Part shown: positions 1 through 10,511 of the stretch, one piece after another
Layout: each line of letters begins with the position of its first letter
Position numbering within the stretch: the stretch's first letter is position 1
Assembly (NCBI GenBank): GCA_008638375.1
Contig: CM018050.1
Coordinates: 27,161,097 to 27,225,096 of the forward strand
Direction: 5' to 3'
Length of the DNA: 64,000 bases
Origin: Nyssa sinensis
Taxonomy: Eukaryota; Streptophyta; Magnoliopsida; Cornales; Nyssaceae
Program-made: the position numbers and the translations under genes
The notes under the pieces: model-generated
What the model was told of the DNA's origin: nothing
What the model saw: the letters and a program-made list of their open reading frames with translations, nothing else
Database searches by the model: none

Positions 1-768
1 TTTGTGTTTCTTTAAGATGTCGAACGTTTGGCTTAAGTACTGGATGTGGTCACCCTTTCGAACACTTTTGACGAGCATATCGTCGATGTAGACTTCCATT
101 GTATCCCCAGTTTAGGGGCCAAACATTCTGTTTATAAACCTTTAGTAGTAGTAACTCCAACATTTTTTCAAACCGAACGACATTACTCTATAATTATAGA
201 GATCTCGTTCCGATATGAAGGTTGTTTTCTACTTGTCTAGAGGATACATTTGAATCTGATTGTACCTAGAGTAAACGCCCATGAAACTCATGAGTTCGTG
301 ACCTGCCATGGCATCAATAAGTTGATCAATTCTGGGAAAAGGGAAGCTGTCTTTAGGATAAGCTTTGTTAAGGCTGGTGTAGTCAACGCAGACCCTCTAC
401 TTGCCGTTCTTCTTTTTTGCACGAACTGTATTGGTAAACCACTTTGAGTAGAACACTTCTCTTATCATTCCAGCATTAAGCAACCTCTAGACCTCTTCAT
501 TGATGATTTTGTGATGTTCTGAGGCAAATGTCCTTCTTTTTTTTCTTATTGGGGGATGGTCTGGATCTATCATTAACTTGTGAGAGATAAAATCAAGATC
601 TATTCCTTCCATATCTCTAGTTTCCCAAGCAAATACTGAAAGATTGGCCTTTAGGAATTTAACAATATCCTCTTGCTCAAAATAAGACAGAATTGAGCCA
701 ATGTGTATGTATTTTTCCTTTTCTTTAGTGCTGATGAATACTTTGATTGGTTCCTTCATTGGTTTCAT
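1..768 (-). pseudogene. gypsy reverse transcriptase, N-terminal part
   Basis: The open stretch at 487-768 ends with the region just before RT (RKKRRTFASEHHKIINEEV). Translation continues into RLLNAGMIRE, then KKKNGK, VCVDYTSLNKAYPKDSFPFP, and the catalytic YIDD at 79-90 followed by MLVKS. These are RT fingers and palm motifs of Ty3/gypsy elements, which copy element RNA into DNA. Two in-frame stops (after KKNGK and after the YPLDK stretch) and a frameshift between the MSFGL block and the YIDD block break it. The left window edge cuts it just after the YIDD motif. It follows the protease at 883-1392 on the same strand. Confidence 0.78.
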
Positions 769-882
769 TGCGCTTTCCCTTCCTTTGAGACTTAGTGACT
801 CGTCAACCTTGGAAGGACATTCTTCTATCTCATGAAGATTGGAAGATGAGGAAGTTTTTGTTTCATAAGGGTATTGTAATTG

Positions 883-1392
883 TTATTTGGAAGACTTTTC
901 TTTTAGTGCGAGGGCATGACATTCCCGAACAGTGGGCTGACAGTCCTTGATGATGAAAACTTTGTTGTTATGGACATATTTCAAGCATTGATGGAGGGTT
1001 GAAGTCACTGCTCCCATCTGGTGGATCCAAGGCCTTCCAATAATGATATTATAGGGAGATTTAGAGTCTAGGACCATGTATTCAGAGATCAATATCTTTT
1101 GTCTATCCCCTTCTTCGATTATGGTCGGTAGATCAATTCTGTCCATTGGAATGCTGAGATTCCCGTCTAATCCTACCATGACAGCAACGGTAACTCTGAT
1201 GTCATTAGAGTTGAGTTTCATGTGTTTGAAGGGTTCGTAGAATAGTACGTTGGTAGAACTTCCAGTATCCACGAGAACCCTTCTGATATCAAAATTAGAG
1301 ATTTTAAGTAAGATGACAAGAGTGTCACTGTGAGGACAATGTATCCCAATAAAGTCCAATTCAGAGAACTGGATCTGAGGTTCTGACTTCAC
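883..1392 (-). pseudogene. gypsy aspartic protease (retropepsin) segment
   Basis: An open stretch of 169 codons contains VLVDTGSSTNVL with the catalytic Asp at about residue 42, followed about 75 residues later by YNIIIGRPWIHQMGAVTSTL. This pairing is the retropepsin pattern of plant Tat and Athila gypsy elements, where the enzyme cuts the element polyprotein. It lies between gag (1644-3241) and RT (1-768) on the same strand. It is not a complete gene; the ATG at 1392 is only an internal methionine. A linker of pol-type sequence (1393-1643) joins it to gag in another frame. Confidence 0.75.
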
Positions 1393-1643
1393 TTTTTTCT
1401 CGATGGTCGAGATCTGGATGATATAGGGTTCTGCCCTTGCCTCTCGAGCATATCCTTTTGCTGGCTCGGTTAGACGTTCCTATCATTGTATTGTCAGTGT
1501 AAAGGCATGAAAATGACTTGAGTATTCTACCGTTGCTGATCATTCCAAATTTTCCTCTATTCAAGCATTTGCTCTTGCCTTCTTTGAGGTGGTCTTTCGT
1601 CACGGGGGTTCTGCCTCCTGTCCTGGTGGATAAAATTTCTTAG

Positions 1644-3241
1644 TCATTTTCTCTTGATGAGATACTCTATTTCTTGCTTTAGAGCCCTGCACTCCTCAAT
1701 CGTGTGCCCCTGCTCCTTATGGAAATCATAATACTTGTTCTGATTTCTTGAGTCAGGGTGGCTTTTTAATGGCTCTAGCCACCTCAGGTTTTTACAAGTT
1801 TGGATCTGTTGGAGTATGTGGGTAAAAGAGGCATTTAGAGGGGTGTAAGTCCCATACCTCCCAGAGTCAAAGTTGTTCTGGACTCTGCATGTTGTTCTTT
1901 TGTCAAGACTCCTGACCCTCTTTTTGTTAGCCCTATTATCCCTCTTCTGAATTTGCTCATCCTTTTGAGCTTGTTCTTTAGCTTTTCGAAATGAGGTTTT
2001 TGTGTCTTCGAGATTAATATACTTCCGTGCTCTATCCATGAGTGCTGCCATATCGATAGGAGGATTCTTGGTGAAGGAATCCTGGAAGCATCCAGGCTCA
2101 AGGCTTGAAGTGAGGGCTGCTACTAAGAAACTTAAACTATAATTGGTTATCTAAGTGAGTTCAGTATTAAAACGAGTTATGTACTCCCGAAATGATTCTT
2201 CCTTTGCTTGCTTCACAGTTAGCAATAATTCTGGTCCTTTTCTCAACTTCCCGCTTGTTAAGAATCGGTCAATAAATAGCCTACTAAACTCATAAAAATT
2301 GCTGATTGATTTTTAAGGGAGGTTGTGGAACCACTTAAAGGCGGGTACCCTTGAAGCTCGTTACCAAAGTTCAACACATGAAGGCATCGATAGCTCTATG
2401 TAGAGCCATTGTGTAGTTGATAGTGAGATAGGTGGTCCCCAGGGTCCTCAAACTTGTCATAGATGGTGAATTTTAGGACAACAAACTTCTTGGGTCGCCC
2501 CTCTATCATTATGGCAGAGGTAAATGGTGTGGAGAACCTATTGAGCAGTTTACTTAGCTCGTCTTGCTTTAGAGGGACATGGAATCCCCTGGTTGAGATA
2601 GTCTAATCCTGAGAGTCTGTTATCTCCTCTACCCTCTGAGGAGCTTTAGGCAGGACTTATTGTGTGATCGGTACCCATTGTTGGTCTTGTCCTGCACCTC
2701 TAGATCTTGGATTTTTAGGAGGAATTTATCTGGTGTTAGTAAGAGGATGCTGCTCTTCCAAGACTGGAGGAACTAGAGTCTTAGAAGGTTGTAATTCCTA
2801 CAGCATTGGATTAGTTCTAGAGGCCATTGGAATTGGTATCCTCATTTTGCTTTGGTAATGGATAGCAGGATGAAACGTGGGCATTCCTCTCCCTATAGCT
2901 ATTGACAACTAGGGATCAGTCCCCATAAGAATGGTACCATGGGGGTGTACTAGTTGCATGTTAGGTAACTCCTCGTTGGGGCCGTCCGTGGTGGTGGCAG
3001 GAGGCTGAGGTCCTCCATGAACAATGTTAGTAGGAGGATGAGGATTACTCCGTTGGTTCCGAGCTAATGAGGCCAGAGTTTGTGACATGGCAATGAATTG
3101 TTCTTGCATCTGATTGGACGGTCGTTGATTTTGATCAAGCTGCTATTGTAAACGAACAGGTGTTTGTCCCCTTCCTCTTTCAACAAGAGGCTGATTTTGA
3201 GGGTTTTGGGAGTTCTTTTTAGGACGAAGGCTGGGAGCCAT
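1644..3241 (-). pseudogene. gypsy gag (capsid and zinc knuckle), broken
   Basis: The likely start is the ATG at 3241, 70 bases inside the PBS-like site; it opens with MAPSLRPKKNSQ. The first 110 codons read as Gln/Pro/Asn-rich gag N-terminus with one in-frame TAG near codon 33. The capsid-like middle is scrambled by stops and frameshifts. The last part (1644-2051) is open: MAALMDRARKYINLED, a charged linker, then a zinc-knuckle-like end with YYDFHKEQGHTIEECRALK, in which the first Cys appears to be replaced by Tyr. Gag packages element RNA. The order and spacing to the protease fit a gypsy element. Confidence 0.7.
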
Positions 3242-3310
3242 TGTCTTTTGGAAGAAAAAGACAATAGATTTGTTGTTTTAAAGAAAAAATAGTAAGAACG
3301 ATTGTCGTTC

Positions 3311-3328
3311 CCACAGATGGTGCCAAAC
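3311..3328 (-). other. primer-binding-site-like sequence of gypsy element
   Basis: On the minus strand the LTR end (CATCA) is followed at once by GTTTGGCACCATCTGTGG, close to the TTTGGCGCC-type site found after the 5' LTR in many plant gypsy elements. Its place between LTR and gag start supports the reading. Two changes from the usual form suggest decay. Confidence 0.6.
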
Positions 3329-3826
3329 TGATGTTACTCTTTTCTGGTCGGAGGGCCTCCCCCGTTTTTGGTTATTTGTCAAGAACTTGAGATTAGTGGG
3401 AAACTAATGTTGCTTTTTTCTGGTTAAAAGGCCTTCCGTCATTGGTTACCTGTTAAGAACTTAAGATCAGAGGGTCACTGGGAAGGCTCCGGTGGTAGCC
3501 GCTCTGATAATAAAGTCAGCAAATAAAATAAAAACAGTAATTCTAGGGAAGAATTGAACATGAATAGAAAGTGTACCTAACTGCTTTATTTCTAGAGTGT
3601 AGATCTCCAAAGTTGAGCAGGATTAGGAGTCGTGAAGATAGGGATTTGAAGATATCATGAAGATAGTAGTTGCCATATTAAACTCTATTTCATTATACTG
3701 AGGTCGGTAGCCTAAAGAAGGTAGTGACCAGTTTAGAAACCCTTACCTTTGAAATGTTGATATATGTTCGGTCGAAGAAACCAATTACCTTAAGATCTGT
3801 ATGTCAAAGAATTCTTGGGAGCCACG
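3329..3826 (-). repeat. 5' LTR (proximal part) of the gypsy element, with 75-bp duplication
   Basis: The LTR's inner edge is TG at 3329-3330 (CA on the minus strand) next to the PBS-like site. Two imperfect 75-bp copies lie head to tail at 3329-3403 and 3404-3478, both with a TTTTCTGGT stretch and ending in AAGAACTT-AGAT. The outer edge is uncertain because another LTR-like sequence starts near 3827; no second LTR copy is in the window for comparison. Confidence 0.5.
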
Positions 3827-5300
3827 TGTCATGCCCTGGTAACTCTAAATTGTGCACTCAAATTATGGTATATCAATCACTAATCAGAGTTTACATTCAT
3901 GTGGACCCATTACGTACAAATTTAAAACAAATAGTCTAACTATGGTTTACTAGTCTTGCTCACTTCAAATTTGCTCTAAGTTGTCACCTACTCTCGGTGG
4001 TGTCATCCTCAATACACATGAGTCTTTATGATGCTCCTCTAGTAGGTTTCCTCTAGGCTTAAGGACTTTCCATACATGACTTACATACTTCTTTTTCTCT
4101 AGAGTACCTAGAAGTATGGGATAAAAATCCTGTGAGCTTTGTGAAAAGATTGTGAGTAACATTGGCATCCTGTTGTGGGTTTAGGAAACCCAAAACATTT
4201 TTTTATGTGGATAGTACTTAAAAAGCTTTAATTAAAGGGCTAGCATTTAGATCATGCTTGTAATAATATTCAAAATAGAATACTCTTTTCATAAAGACAT
4301 ACTGGACAATTTTGTAGGCCAATACATATCAGATTCAAGATAGAGTAGTTTGAAATCAGAGTAGTACATATTAAAATAGTTCAACGGACATATCTTAAAA
4401 TAGAGCAAAATAAATAGTTTCAGATAGACAAATCAGATCAGATTAGAAAAGTAGTATCATGTAAAAGGATAGTTAATGATTTTGCATGCCATTATGACAA
4501 CCAACCAGATTAGACAAATAGACAGATATGCCATAGAGGGCACTTGCAATTTAGAGCTATCAACTTACAAAGGCCTGCTAGGGGAGTGTTTCCAGCGTAG
4601 TTCCGGTAAGTCATGAAAACGACATTCAAAATAAGATTTAGCAAATATAATTATTTTGGCTATCCAGATGTTACAAAACACATGGCAGAATTAAGTAATA
4701 AATCATGCTTTTCAAACAAAATAAAATCTTTGCAAAATCAAAATAGAAATACAGTGTTTATAACAAATAGTGCAATTGAGAAATAAGCAATTATTTGAAA
4801 ATTTTCAAATAGATTTGGCACCAGTCCAAGGTACAGGATTACTCACTTATGATCTATAGTCCACAGTTACTTGTTTACATACTTGCTTTACCTATCAACT
4901 CATCTTTTTTTTCCTTGCTGGCCATCCTAAGTCATGGATCAACGCACATTGATACTTTATTAGCACTTATCATAACTTAAAGTAACTTCTTACTTAATGC
5001 TTAGTGCCTTTTGAAGTTAGTCTTAATGTTTAGGATTCCTTTATGGTCTCTATTTAGGGTTCCTAATGCTTTGAAGTTCTATTTTTTTTCAAATGGACGT
5101 CACCATTGGGTTTGAAATGTCAAGAATACTGAACTTATCATTTTTTAGATCTTAATTAGCCTTCTTGAGGCTGAACTTATGTTCAAGGGTATTTTCATAA
5201 TTCCACACTTTTATGTGGAACTATCTTCGGGTTTCCAAATACTCAATTAAATCTCACCATTAGGTCCAGAACATCCAATAATGTTGGGTATGCTCCTTCC
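3827..5300 (-). repeat. antisense chromovirus-type LTR remnant
   Basis: The left edge TGTCATGCCCTGG (3827) resembles the TGTCACGCCCC edge of minus-oriented LTRs at 39700, 47472 and 52212. Internal landmarks also match in reverse: CACCATTGGGTTTGAAATGTC near 5102, CACCATTAGGTCCAGAACAT near 5257 and GGATTACTCACTTATGATC near 4838 mirror CAATGGTG and GTGAGTAAT blocks in the plus-oriented LTRs at 21668-24660 and 58419-59912. The right edge is not clear. No coding sequence is visible. Confidence 0.5.
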
Positions 5301-5538
5301 TATTTTTTTTCGGTCTATTTGGTAGCCCATATATCATTAAGGGCAATGTGAATATGTAGACAACTAAATATTTTTGTGTTGTTTGTACAAACATATATGT
5401 CAGTTGTAACATGAAAACAAGTTTTGTTGTCATAGAATGATATGCACTAGAAATTTGATGAGATATAATGATGTTATCAACGAGTGCAAGATTGTATTGT
5501 GTTTGATGCATGGATTTTTTTATTGTATTATGTTTAGC

Positions 5539-5619
5539 TTAGTTTGTTTTTAAGGCCTTATGGTCTCTTGCATTCTATAACTCCACACGGGGTGGGGGTT
5601 GGGGGTTGGGGATGTGATA
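5539..5619 (+). repeat. 3' tail of a chromovirus-type LTR
   Basis: This 80-base stretch, ending in a G-rich run and TGTGATA, matches 59833-59912, which ends GGGGTGTGACA, the usual plant Tekay/Del LTR end. It is directly followed by copia gag in both places. The upstream part of the LTR is missing here. Confidence 0.6.
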
Positions 5620-6847
5620 GATTAAAATGGAAGAGCATAAAACAATTGCAGAACTTTATACCACATTCTACAAGTTTTTGACTCAATGCCATAATCTAGG
5701 AAAGGTGATGAAAAAGTTTAAAATTATTAAGAAAATCCTTAGATCATTATCTGATAGGTTTCAACCTAAGGTTACCACTATGGAAGAATGTAAAGACCTG
5801 ACTACGCTTAGAGTAGATGAACTAGTAGGTGCTCTATAGTCTTACAAACTGAATCTAAAACCTCAAAAGAAACCAAAAATATTAGCTTTAAGAGTTGTTG
5901 ATAGTGAATGTCAACTAAGAGAAGACAATGTAGCCTATATCACGAAACAATTTAAAAAATTTCTTAGGAAAAAAGGTAAAAGAGCCACTTCTAGTGACAA
6001 AAAGAAAAAAATAACTTTGACAACCCTTATAGAGAAGAGCTTAGTAAAATTAGAAAGACCAATAAGAAAGAGAAAAATTCAGCTAGATGTTATGGTTGTA
6101 ATAAACCTAGTCACAAAAAGAAAATTGCCCTTTAGAGAGGAAGAAAATGAAAGAGAAATCAATAAATGTGATAAGTTTAGATTATTTTGAGGGTAAACAA
6201 TATGAAGATGAGTCTCATAACGGACTCTAAATCTAAGGAGGTTGCAAATTTTGTAGCCCTTACATCTTTTTTTGGATGCGTAATCTTTGTCAAACTCTAG
6301 CTTTAATGAATGAGGAGTAAATGTCTTAGATGATGAAGCACTTCATGTTTTGTATGACAAACTCTTACATAAGTGCACGGTTACTAATCATTGAATAAGA
6401 AATTAAAAAAAAAAAGAAAAAGAAAATCTTATAAAAACTTAAAGTTTAAAACTAAAATTACAAGAATATTTTTCAAAAATAAAAACTCTCAATTGTGAAA
6501 TTTTATGTTTTTAAATAAGATAAAATTTATTGAAACCGAACATTACAATGATCTTAAGAAAAATAAGTTCTTGGAATTAAAATTTTCAAATTTAGAAAAG
6601 GAATTATCCTCTAAAAGTATTGCTCTTGAGAGAGTCATATAGGAAAACCTATAAGATACAAAACCAGTTTAGGATATTATGAGCAAAAATTAGTCAAAAT
6701 CTCAAATCCTAAATCTATTGGTATAAGCAGAGCTTAATTAAAATAAAAATAGGACAGTTTAACGTAGCTCTTCAGAGGTCACACCCTCATAGAAAACTAT
6801 CTGTTCCTACTTGTTTTAGATGCGGTGAAATATGGTGTGTGATGCAA
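5620..6847 (+). pseudogene. copia (Sirevirus-like) gag fragment
   Basis: The reading starts inside gag with an EEHKTIAELYTTFYKF block, then KIIKKILRSLSDRFQPKVT, a hallmark of copia gag of the UBN2 type. A stop follows at the GAL codons (about 5837). Later frames give a zinc-knuckle remnant CYGCNKPSHKKK near 6090 and a second one (CFRCG) near 6816. Many stops and frameshifts are present. It aligns in order with 59913-63345 and with 30395-32090, so three copies of this gag family lie in the window. Only gag is present; neither PBS nor pol is seen. It is cut off by plastid DNA near 6848. Confidence 0.72.
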
Positions 6848-7169
6848 AAAATCGTGGTCGGGAAAGTTATAGTAGCCAAAGCCATTGGAATTTTTATTTT
6901 ATACATTGGAAAAATCCGTTTTGTTATTAATAGACTAGGAAGGGGGAAAAGAAAAGAATAACTGAAAGAAAGGAAATCAATTAGTTATTCGTCAAAGTTT
7001 CATTTATTCAATGACCAGAATTAAACGAGGATATATAGCTCGGAGACGTAGAACAAAAATTCGTTTATTTGCATCAAGCTTTCGAGGGGCTCATTCAAGA
7101 CTTACTCGAACTATTACTCAACAGAAAATAAGAGCTTTGGTTTCGGCTCATCGGGATAGAGGGAGTTAA
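6848..7169 (+). other. nuclear insertion of plastid DNA (rpl20 region)
   Basis: Downstream of a broken gag the sequence switches to a leader followed by an intact start of plastid rpl20 at 7011. The leader has no stops-in-gag character and fits plastid spacer upstream of rpl20, recognised from knowledge of the plastid region, not by a search. The left edge is set only to within about 20 bases. Whether 7170-7400 is also organellar cannot be decided by eye. Confidence 0.7.
7011..7169 (+). pseudogene. rpl20: plastid ribosomal protein L20, 5' fragment
   Basis: The reading frame begins [19 protein letters not shown] and continues through [20 protein letters not shown] and [10 protein letters not shown], the conserved N-terminus of chloroplast ribosomal protein bL20, which binds 23S rRNA early in large-subunit assembly. 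After 52 codons the match ends and a TAA follows; the normal protein is about 115-130 residues. There is no transit-peptide sequence upstream, the neighbour is retrotransposon debris, and the coding part has no stops. It is best read as a recent-looking plastid DNA transfer and not a working nuclear gene. Confidence 0.85.
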
Positions 7170-8152
7170 TATATCCTCACATAACATAAAAGGGTTAAAC
7201 TAGGAATAGGACAAAGCTAATCTCAAAATTATTAATAAGACTACACTTCATTTGTAAAAGTATACAAAAGAAAGAAGGAAAAAAAAAATAAAAGAGGACG
7301 GATTGTTCATAATTTTCGATTTGTAGTACCTCTTTTATGCCATATACATGTATTGATTCGTATCATTTTGTCCGTGGATATGGTGATGGACAAGTAAAAA
7401 GGTAAAGAAAAAATGTTTGTCTTTTTGTTCTCTCTCCCCAGCTTCATAACATTAACAAAATATAACCTTTTGATTTGCTAATTTAGTAAAAGATAATGCT
7501 ATCAAAGAAAATTTTGTATATTTTAATCTTATTTAATCAAAAGAGGAAATATAAAATAATTTCTTAGTCGAGAAGGAAGGATTTGACTAAACTCTCTTCT
7601 CCTGTGTAGACAGAATATTCAAATATTAGTTGAGATTTTTTTTTAAAATAAAAATATCATGATAAATTCAATTAAAAAAAAAAAAACTAGAAAACATTAT
7701 TACTATTATACAACTGCAGTTGTCACTTCTCATACCAAATATGGACTCGACTCGTTTCACTTTTGATGAGATGTATCTAATCAATGTCCCTGGTTAAATT
7801 GTTGACGGAGTGTCCTGTTGGTGTTGGTTGAGCGGCGTAATTAGCTACTTAAATTCTCAAACTATGTAACAACTAAACAAATCCATACAGCGGTGATTCA
7901 TCATTGGCATACAACAAATAGTTTCTGCAGTCTTTATTCCCAGAAAAACATAAGAAAATAAAATTAAAAAAAAAACTTCAATTCTCATAATCCTCAGAGC
8001 ATTTTAAGAGTCTATGTCATTCATGAGATTCATCAATTGACTTGTAGATGCAATGCAATACCACAAATTCACTTTCAATTGTATAACAATCAAAATTGAC
8101 TTTTGGTTTTCTCTCTGAATAATAAACCTTATTTAAGCAACCTGCTAGGCTT
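7170..8152. other. AT-rich spacer, no gene seen
   Basis: The stretch is A/T-rich with A and T runs and no recognisable coding sequence, structural RNA or transposon end. The last 150 bases are presumably the 3' untranslated and terminator region of the methyltransferase gene on the minus strand; an AAATAA lies about 20 bases past its stop. Confidence 0.4.
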
Positions 8153-10227
8153 TTAGTTTAAATCTCCCACTTTCCCAATCCTCAGATGAACTGGAAACTT
8201 AACAACCTTTTGGCCATTGCCATCTTCACTCCAAGCACGCTTAAAATCCCCAATCACATCATCCCTCAAGAGCTCGACACCCTTCTCTTGTGCCGTATGA
8301 TATGCTGACCATGATCTTATGTATGTAAAAAAGCCATCCAAATCCATTAATCTCTCTGTTTTGAACTCAAATGGTCCTGTGTGATCAGCTCCATCCACCG
8401 GCTCAAATGGAAAATCAATGCTCCTGTACTTGTCATCCACCAATTTGCGTGCTGGATCCCAATAAGGCTTTGAATCAATGGTGTAAAATCGCTGGAAGAC
8501 AGGGTCGAAACAATCGTTAACTTCTGGCACAGTGTAGCACCATGCAGCAATCACTCCGTGGGGCTTCTTGAGCACCCACTTCACCTGTTGGTAGAAGCTA
8601 GGAAGGTCCAACCAATGCAGAGCTTGAGCAATGGTCACTAAATCAAGGCTTGATTGAACAGCAACATCACATTCAAGCTGTGTCATGGACATGTTAGGAG
8701 GAGTACATTGATATCGCACGTTGGGCAGCTTGGGTGCGAAGTCCAGTTGCTTTTGGCTGGTGTCTGTGGCTACGACATTCTTGTATATCCCAGCTAGCTG
8801 AAAATTGACTTGTGTTAGTACAAATTGATGTCCGCAAATCAAGCATTTTTCATAATTGAGTTAACCAAATAGGCGTGAAATTAGACCTTAAATGAATGGT
8901 GTCCATGAATGACTGGATGCTTTAAATTTATTGTTATATCTATCTCTATTCAATCATATGATAAAGTGGTGATGAATGAATCAACAAGGATTTTCGCCGC
9001 CAGATAATGAACAGTACATGCTTATTTCGAATTGTTTCAAATGTGCTTGCCTGCTTCATATGCTTGTCTTACTGAAGAATAATGACAATACAACATATCA
9101 AGATATAAAGGGTAATTTCAGAATTCCCATGAGAATATTATGTGTTGAGCTGTTGGGAATTGAAAAAACATTAGTTCTCCTTTTAATGGGTGTTTCATGG
9201 ATCATGAACTTCCTTTATTGAAAAGATAATTGTAGCTCACAGGAGCTTCAGGACTAGTTAAAGTGGAACTGGATGTTGTCTAAGGATGCTTTTGTGACAC
9301 AATTGCGAACTTGGATTCCTTTGTAATTTTTTTCTGGTCTATCACCAAACTCTATTAGCAGCTGCTCAAACACATTGGGATGACTTAAAATAAGAGCAAA
9401 CTTAGTCTATGAGACTCCCACTAATGTGGGATTGAGAAGGGTTAGATATACATAATTTTATTTTTATAAGTGGCAATTCAAACCCGTGACCTCCAGATCA
9501 TAATGAAACATGCTTTTACATTGGCCATGACTTATATTTTCTAAATCTTTCATATATTGATATTCCATTGGATCAGATTCTTGAAATATCACCTAACTAA
9601 ATTAGAGAAGCTAAATCATATAATTGGAAGATGTGATACTTTTTCTCAATGCAACTCTGTATCAGGTAGTACAAATATGGTATATAGTAATGAATTAATA
9701 GAGAAATAAAAACCTTATAAGTTATTGTTGAAAAGAAAAGTATTTTGAAAAGGAACATTGAATGAAAATTCAAAGTTAATGAAAATTATTATTTCAACTA
9801 TTTATTTATAATTGAAAATTTTAGAATTATTTGCATGTTGTATAGGGTTCATGAAGTTTGTTATTAATAATGTTAATTAAGTATTTCCCTTCATAAAATA
9901 GTATGTAAAGTCATAGGTTTATGATTCGAAGTTGTCAGTTTATTATTTTATTCTTCTTTTATTTAAATTACTATGTAAGGGTATGTAAGGCATTTCAGGT
10001 GGAATTTTAGTGATAATACCAAGTTGGTCTTAATTAATTTATCGTAATATATTAGTCATTCATTGAATTGAAATTATAAAACCTTTAAAAAACATATATA
10101 TATATATATATATATATATGTTACTTCATCAGGCAAATCATGTTATGCAGGAGGCAAAAGACTCGGAATCATTTAATTGAAGAACAATAATTCCAAAAAA
10201 AAGTGCCCAAATAAATCAGAATTTTTG

Positions 10228-10263
<36 letters not shown>

Positions 10264-10264
10264 G

Positions 10265-10303
<39 letters not shown>

Positions 10304-10456
10304 CACAGATGTTACGGCCTGGCCGCTGCCAGTGCCGACATCCCATGTGTGGTCGTGATTGGGTGTCTTAGACACAATGAATTGGAACAATTTTTCTGGG
10401 TAAGTTGGCCGGGCCACCAAGTACTGCTTCGCCTGTTTAAGGAACAAATTTGCCAT
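8153..10456 (-). CDS. SAM-dependent methyltransferase (Methyltransf_11 type), two exons
   Basis: Exon 1 is 10456-10307 (50 codons) and exon 2 is 8797-8153 (214 codons plus TAA), joined in phase 0 across GTGAGT...TTTTCAG, giving 264 residues, the usual family size. It opens MANLFLKQAKQY. Motif I is WDVGTGSGQA (residues 38-47), the SAM-binding loop, followed across the splice by LAGIYKNVVATDTS, whose ATD is the acidic motif after beta 2. ALHWLDLPSFY is the conserved block near motif III. The protein matches plant proteins often annotated as embryo-abundant-like or DDB_G0268948-like methyltransferases; no signal or membrane segment is seen, so it is likely cytosolic. The substrate is not known from sequence. 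No stop or frameshift is present. It is the only host gene in the window that looks intact. Confidence 0.9.
9397..9535 (-). mobile_element. tRNA-derived SINE remnant (Au-like)
   Basis: Minus strand: GGAGGTCACGGGTTTGAATT resembles the tRNA box-B part of plant Au-type SINEs, and about 45 bases later AACCCTTCTCAATCCCACAT then GTGGGAGTCTCATAGAC resembles their conserved 3' body. A weak box-A-like stretch lies near 9520. The copy is diverged and its poly-T or target duplication is not evident. Confidence 0.45.
10230..10300. repeat. AT and GA/CT microsatellite at a splice donor
   Basis: About 15 AT units (10230-10260) are followed by about 16 GA units (10269-10300). On the gene's strand the CT tract begins inside the donor sequence itself, GTGAGTCTCTCT. 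It is intronic. Such compound repeats are usually length-polymorphic. Confidence 0.9.
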
Positions 10457-10503
10457 CTCCCTTTTTCTCTCTTCTCCCTTTCTCTCTCCTGAGACACTGT
10501 TTG

Positions 10504-10511
10504 TATTTATA
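10504..10511 (-). promoter_or_regulatory. TATA box of the methyltransferase gene
   Basis: Minus strand TATAAATA, centred about 50 bases upstream of the ATG at 10456. With the usual 25-35 base spacing, transcription would start near 10475, leaving a short CT-rich leader of about 20 bases. Position fits well; no transcript data are available. Confidence 0.6.

Larger units (their letters stand above)
1..3826 (-). mobile_element. Ty3/gypsy (Tat-type) retrotransposon, 5' part, decayed
   Basis: Read on the minus strand, this stretch gives LTR, primer-binding-like site, gag, aspartic protease and the start of reverse transcriptase in the order gag-PR-RT, which is the Ty3/gypsy order. The protease downstream motif (YNIIIGRPWIHQMGAV) and the RT motif YIDDMLVKS are typical of the plant Tat/Retand/Ogre group. 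The element runs off the left window edge inside RT, so RNase H, integrase and the 3' LTR are not seen. Several stops and at least one frameshift lie in the coding parts, so it is dead. The family call comes from motifs only; the finer lineage within Tat is not settled. Confidence 0.8.
8798..10306 (-). other. intron of the methyltransferase gene
   Basis: The 1509-base intron has a GTGAGT donor at 10306-10301 and a TTTTCAG acceptor ending at 8798. The donor is at once followed by a CT microsatellite. The intron also carries AT repeats near 10096 and 10230 and a SINE remnant at 9397-9535. An open stretch on the plus strand inside it (8976-9221) has no family resemblance and is taken as chance. 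Confidence 0.85.

Noticed and set aside
7011..7169. A functional nuclear rpl20 gene.
   Set aside because: Only 52 codons are present, without transit-peptide coding sequence, and the frame ends where plastid similarity ends.
8976..9221. 81-codon open frame on the plus strand.
   Set aside because: It is inside the methyltransferase intron, has no family resemblance and overlaps ordinary AT-rich sequence.
10177..10371. Open frames with Ile-Tyr and Arg-Glu runs.
   Set aside because: They are translations of the AT and GA microsatellites.
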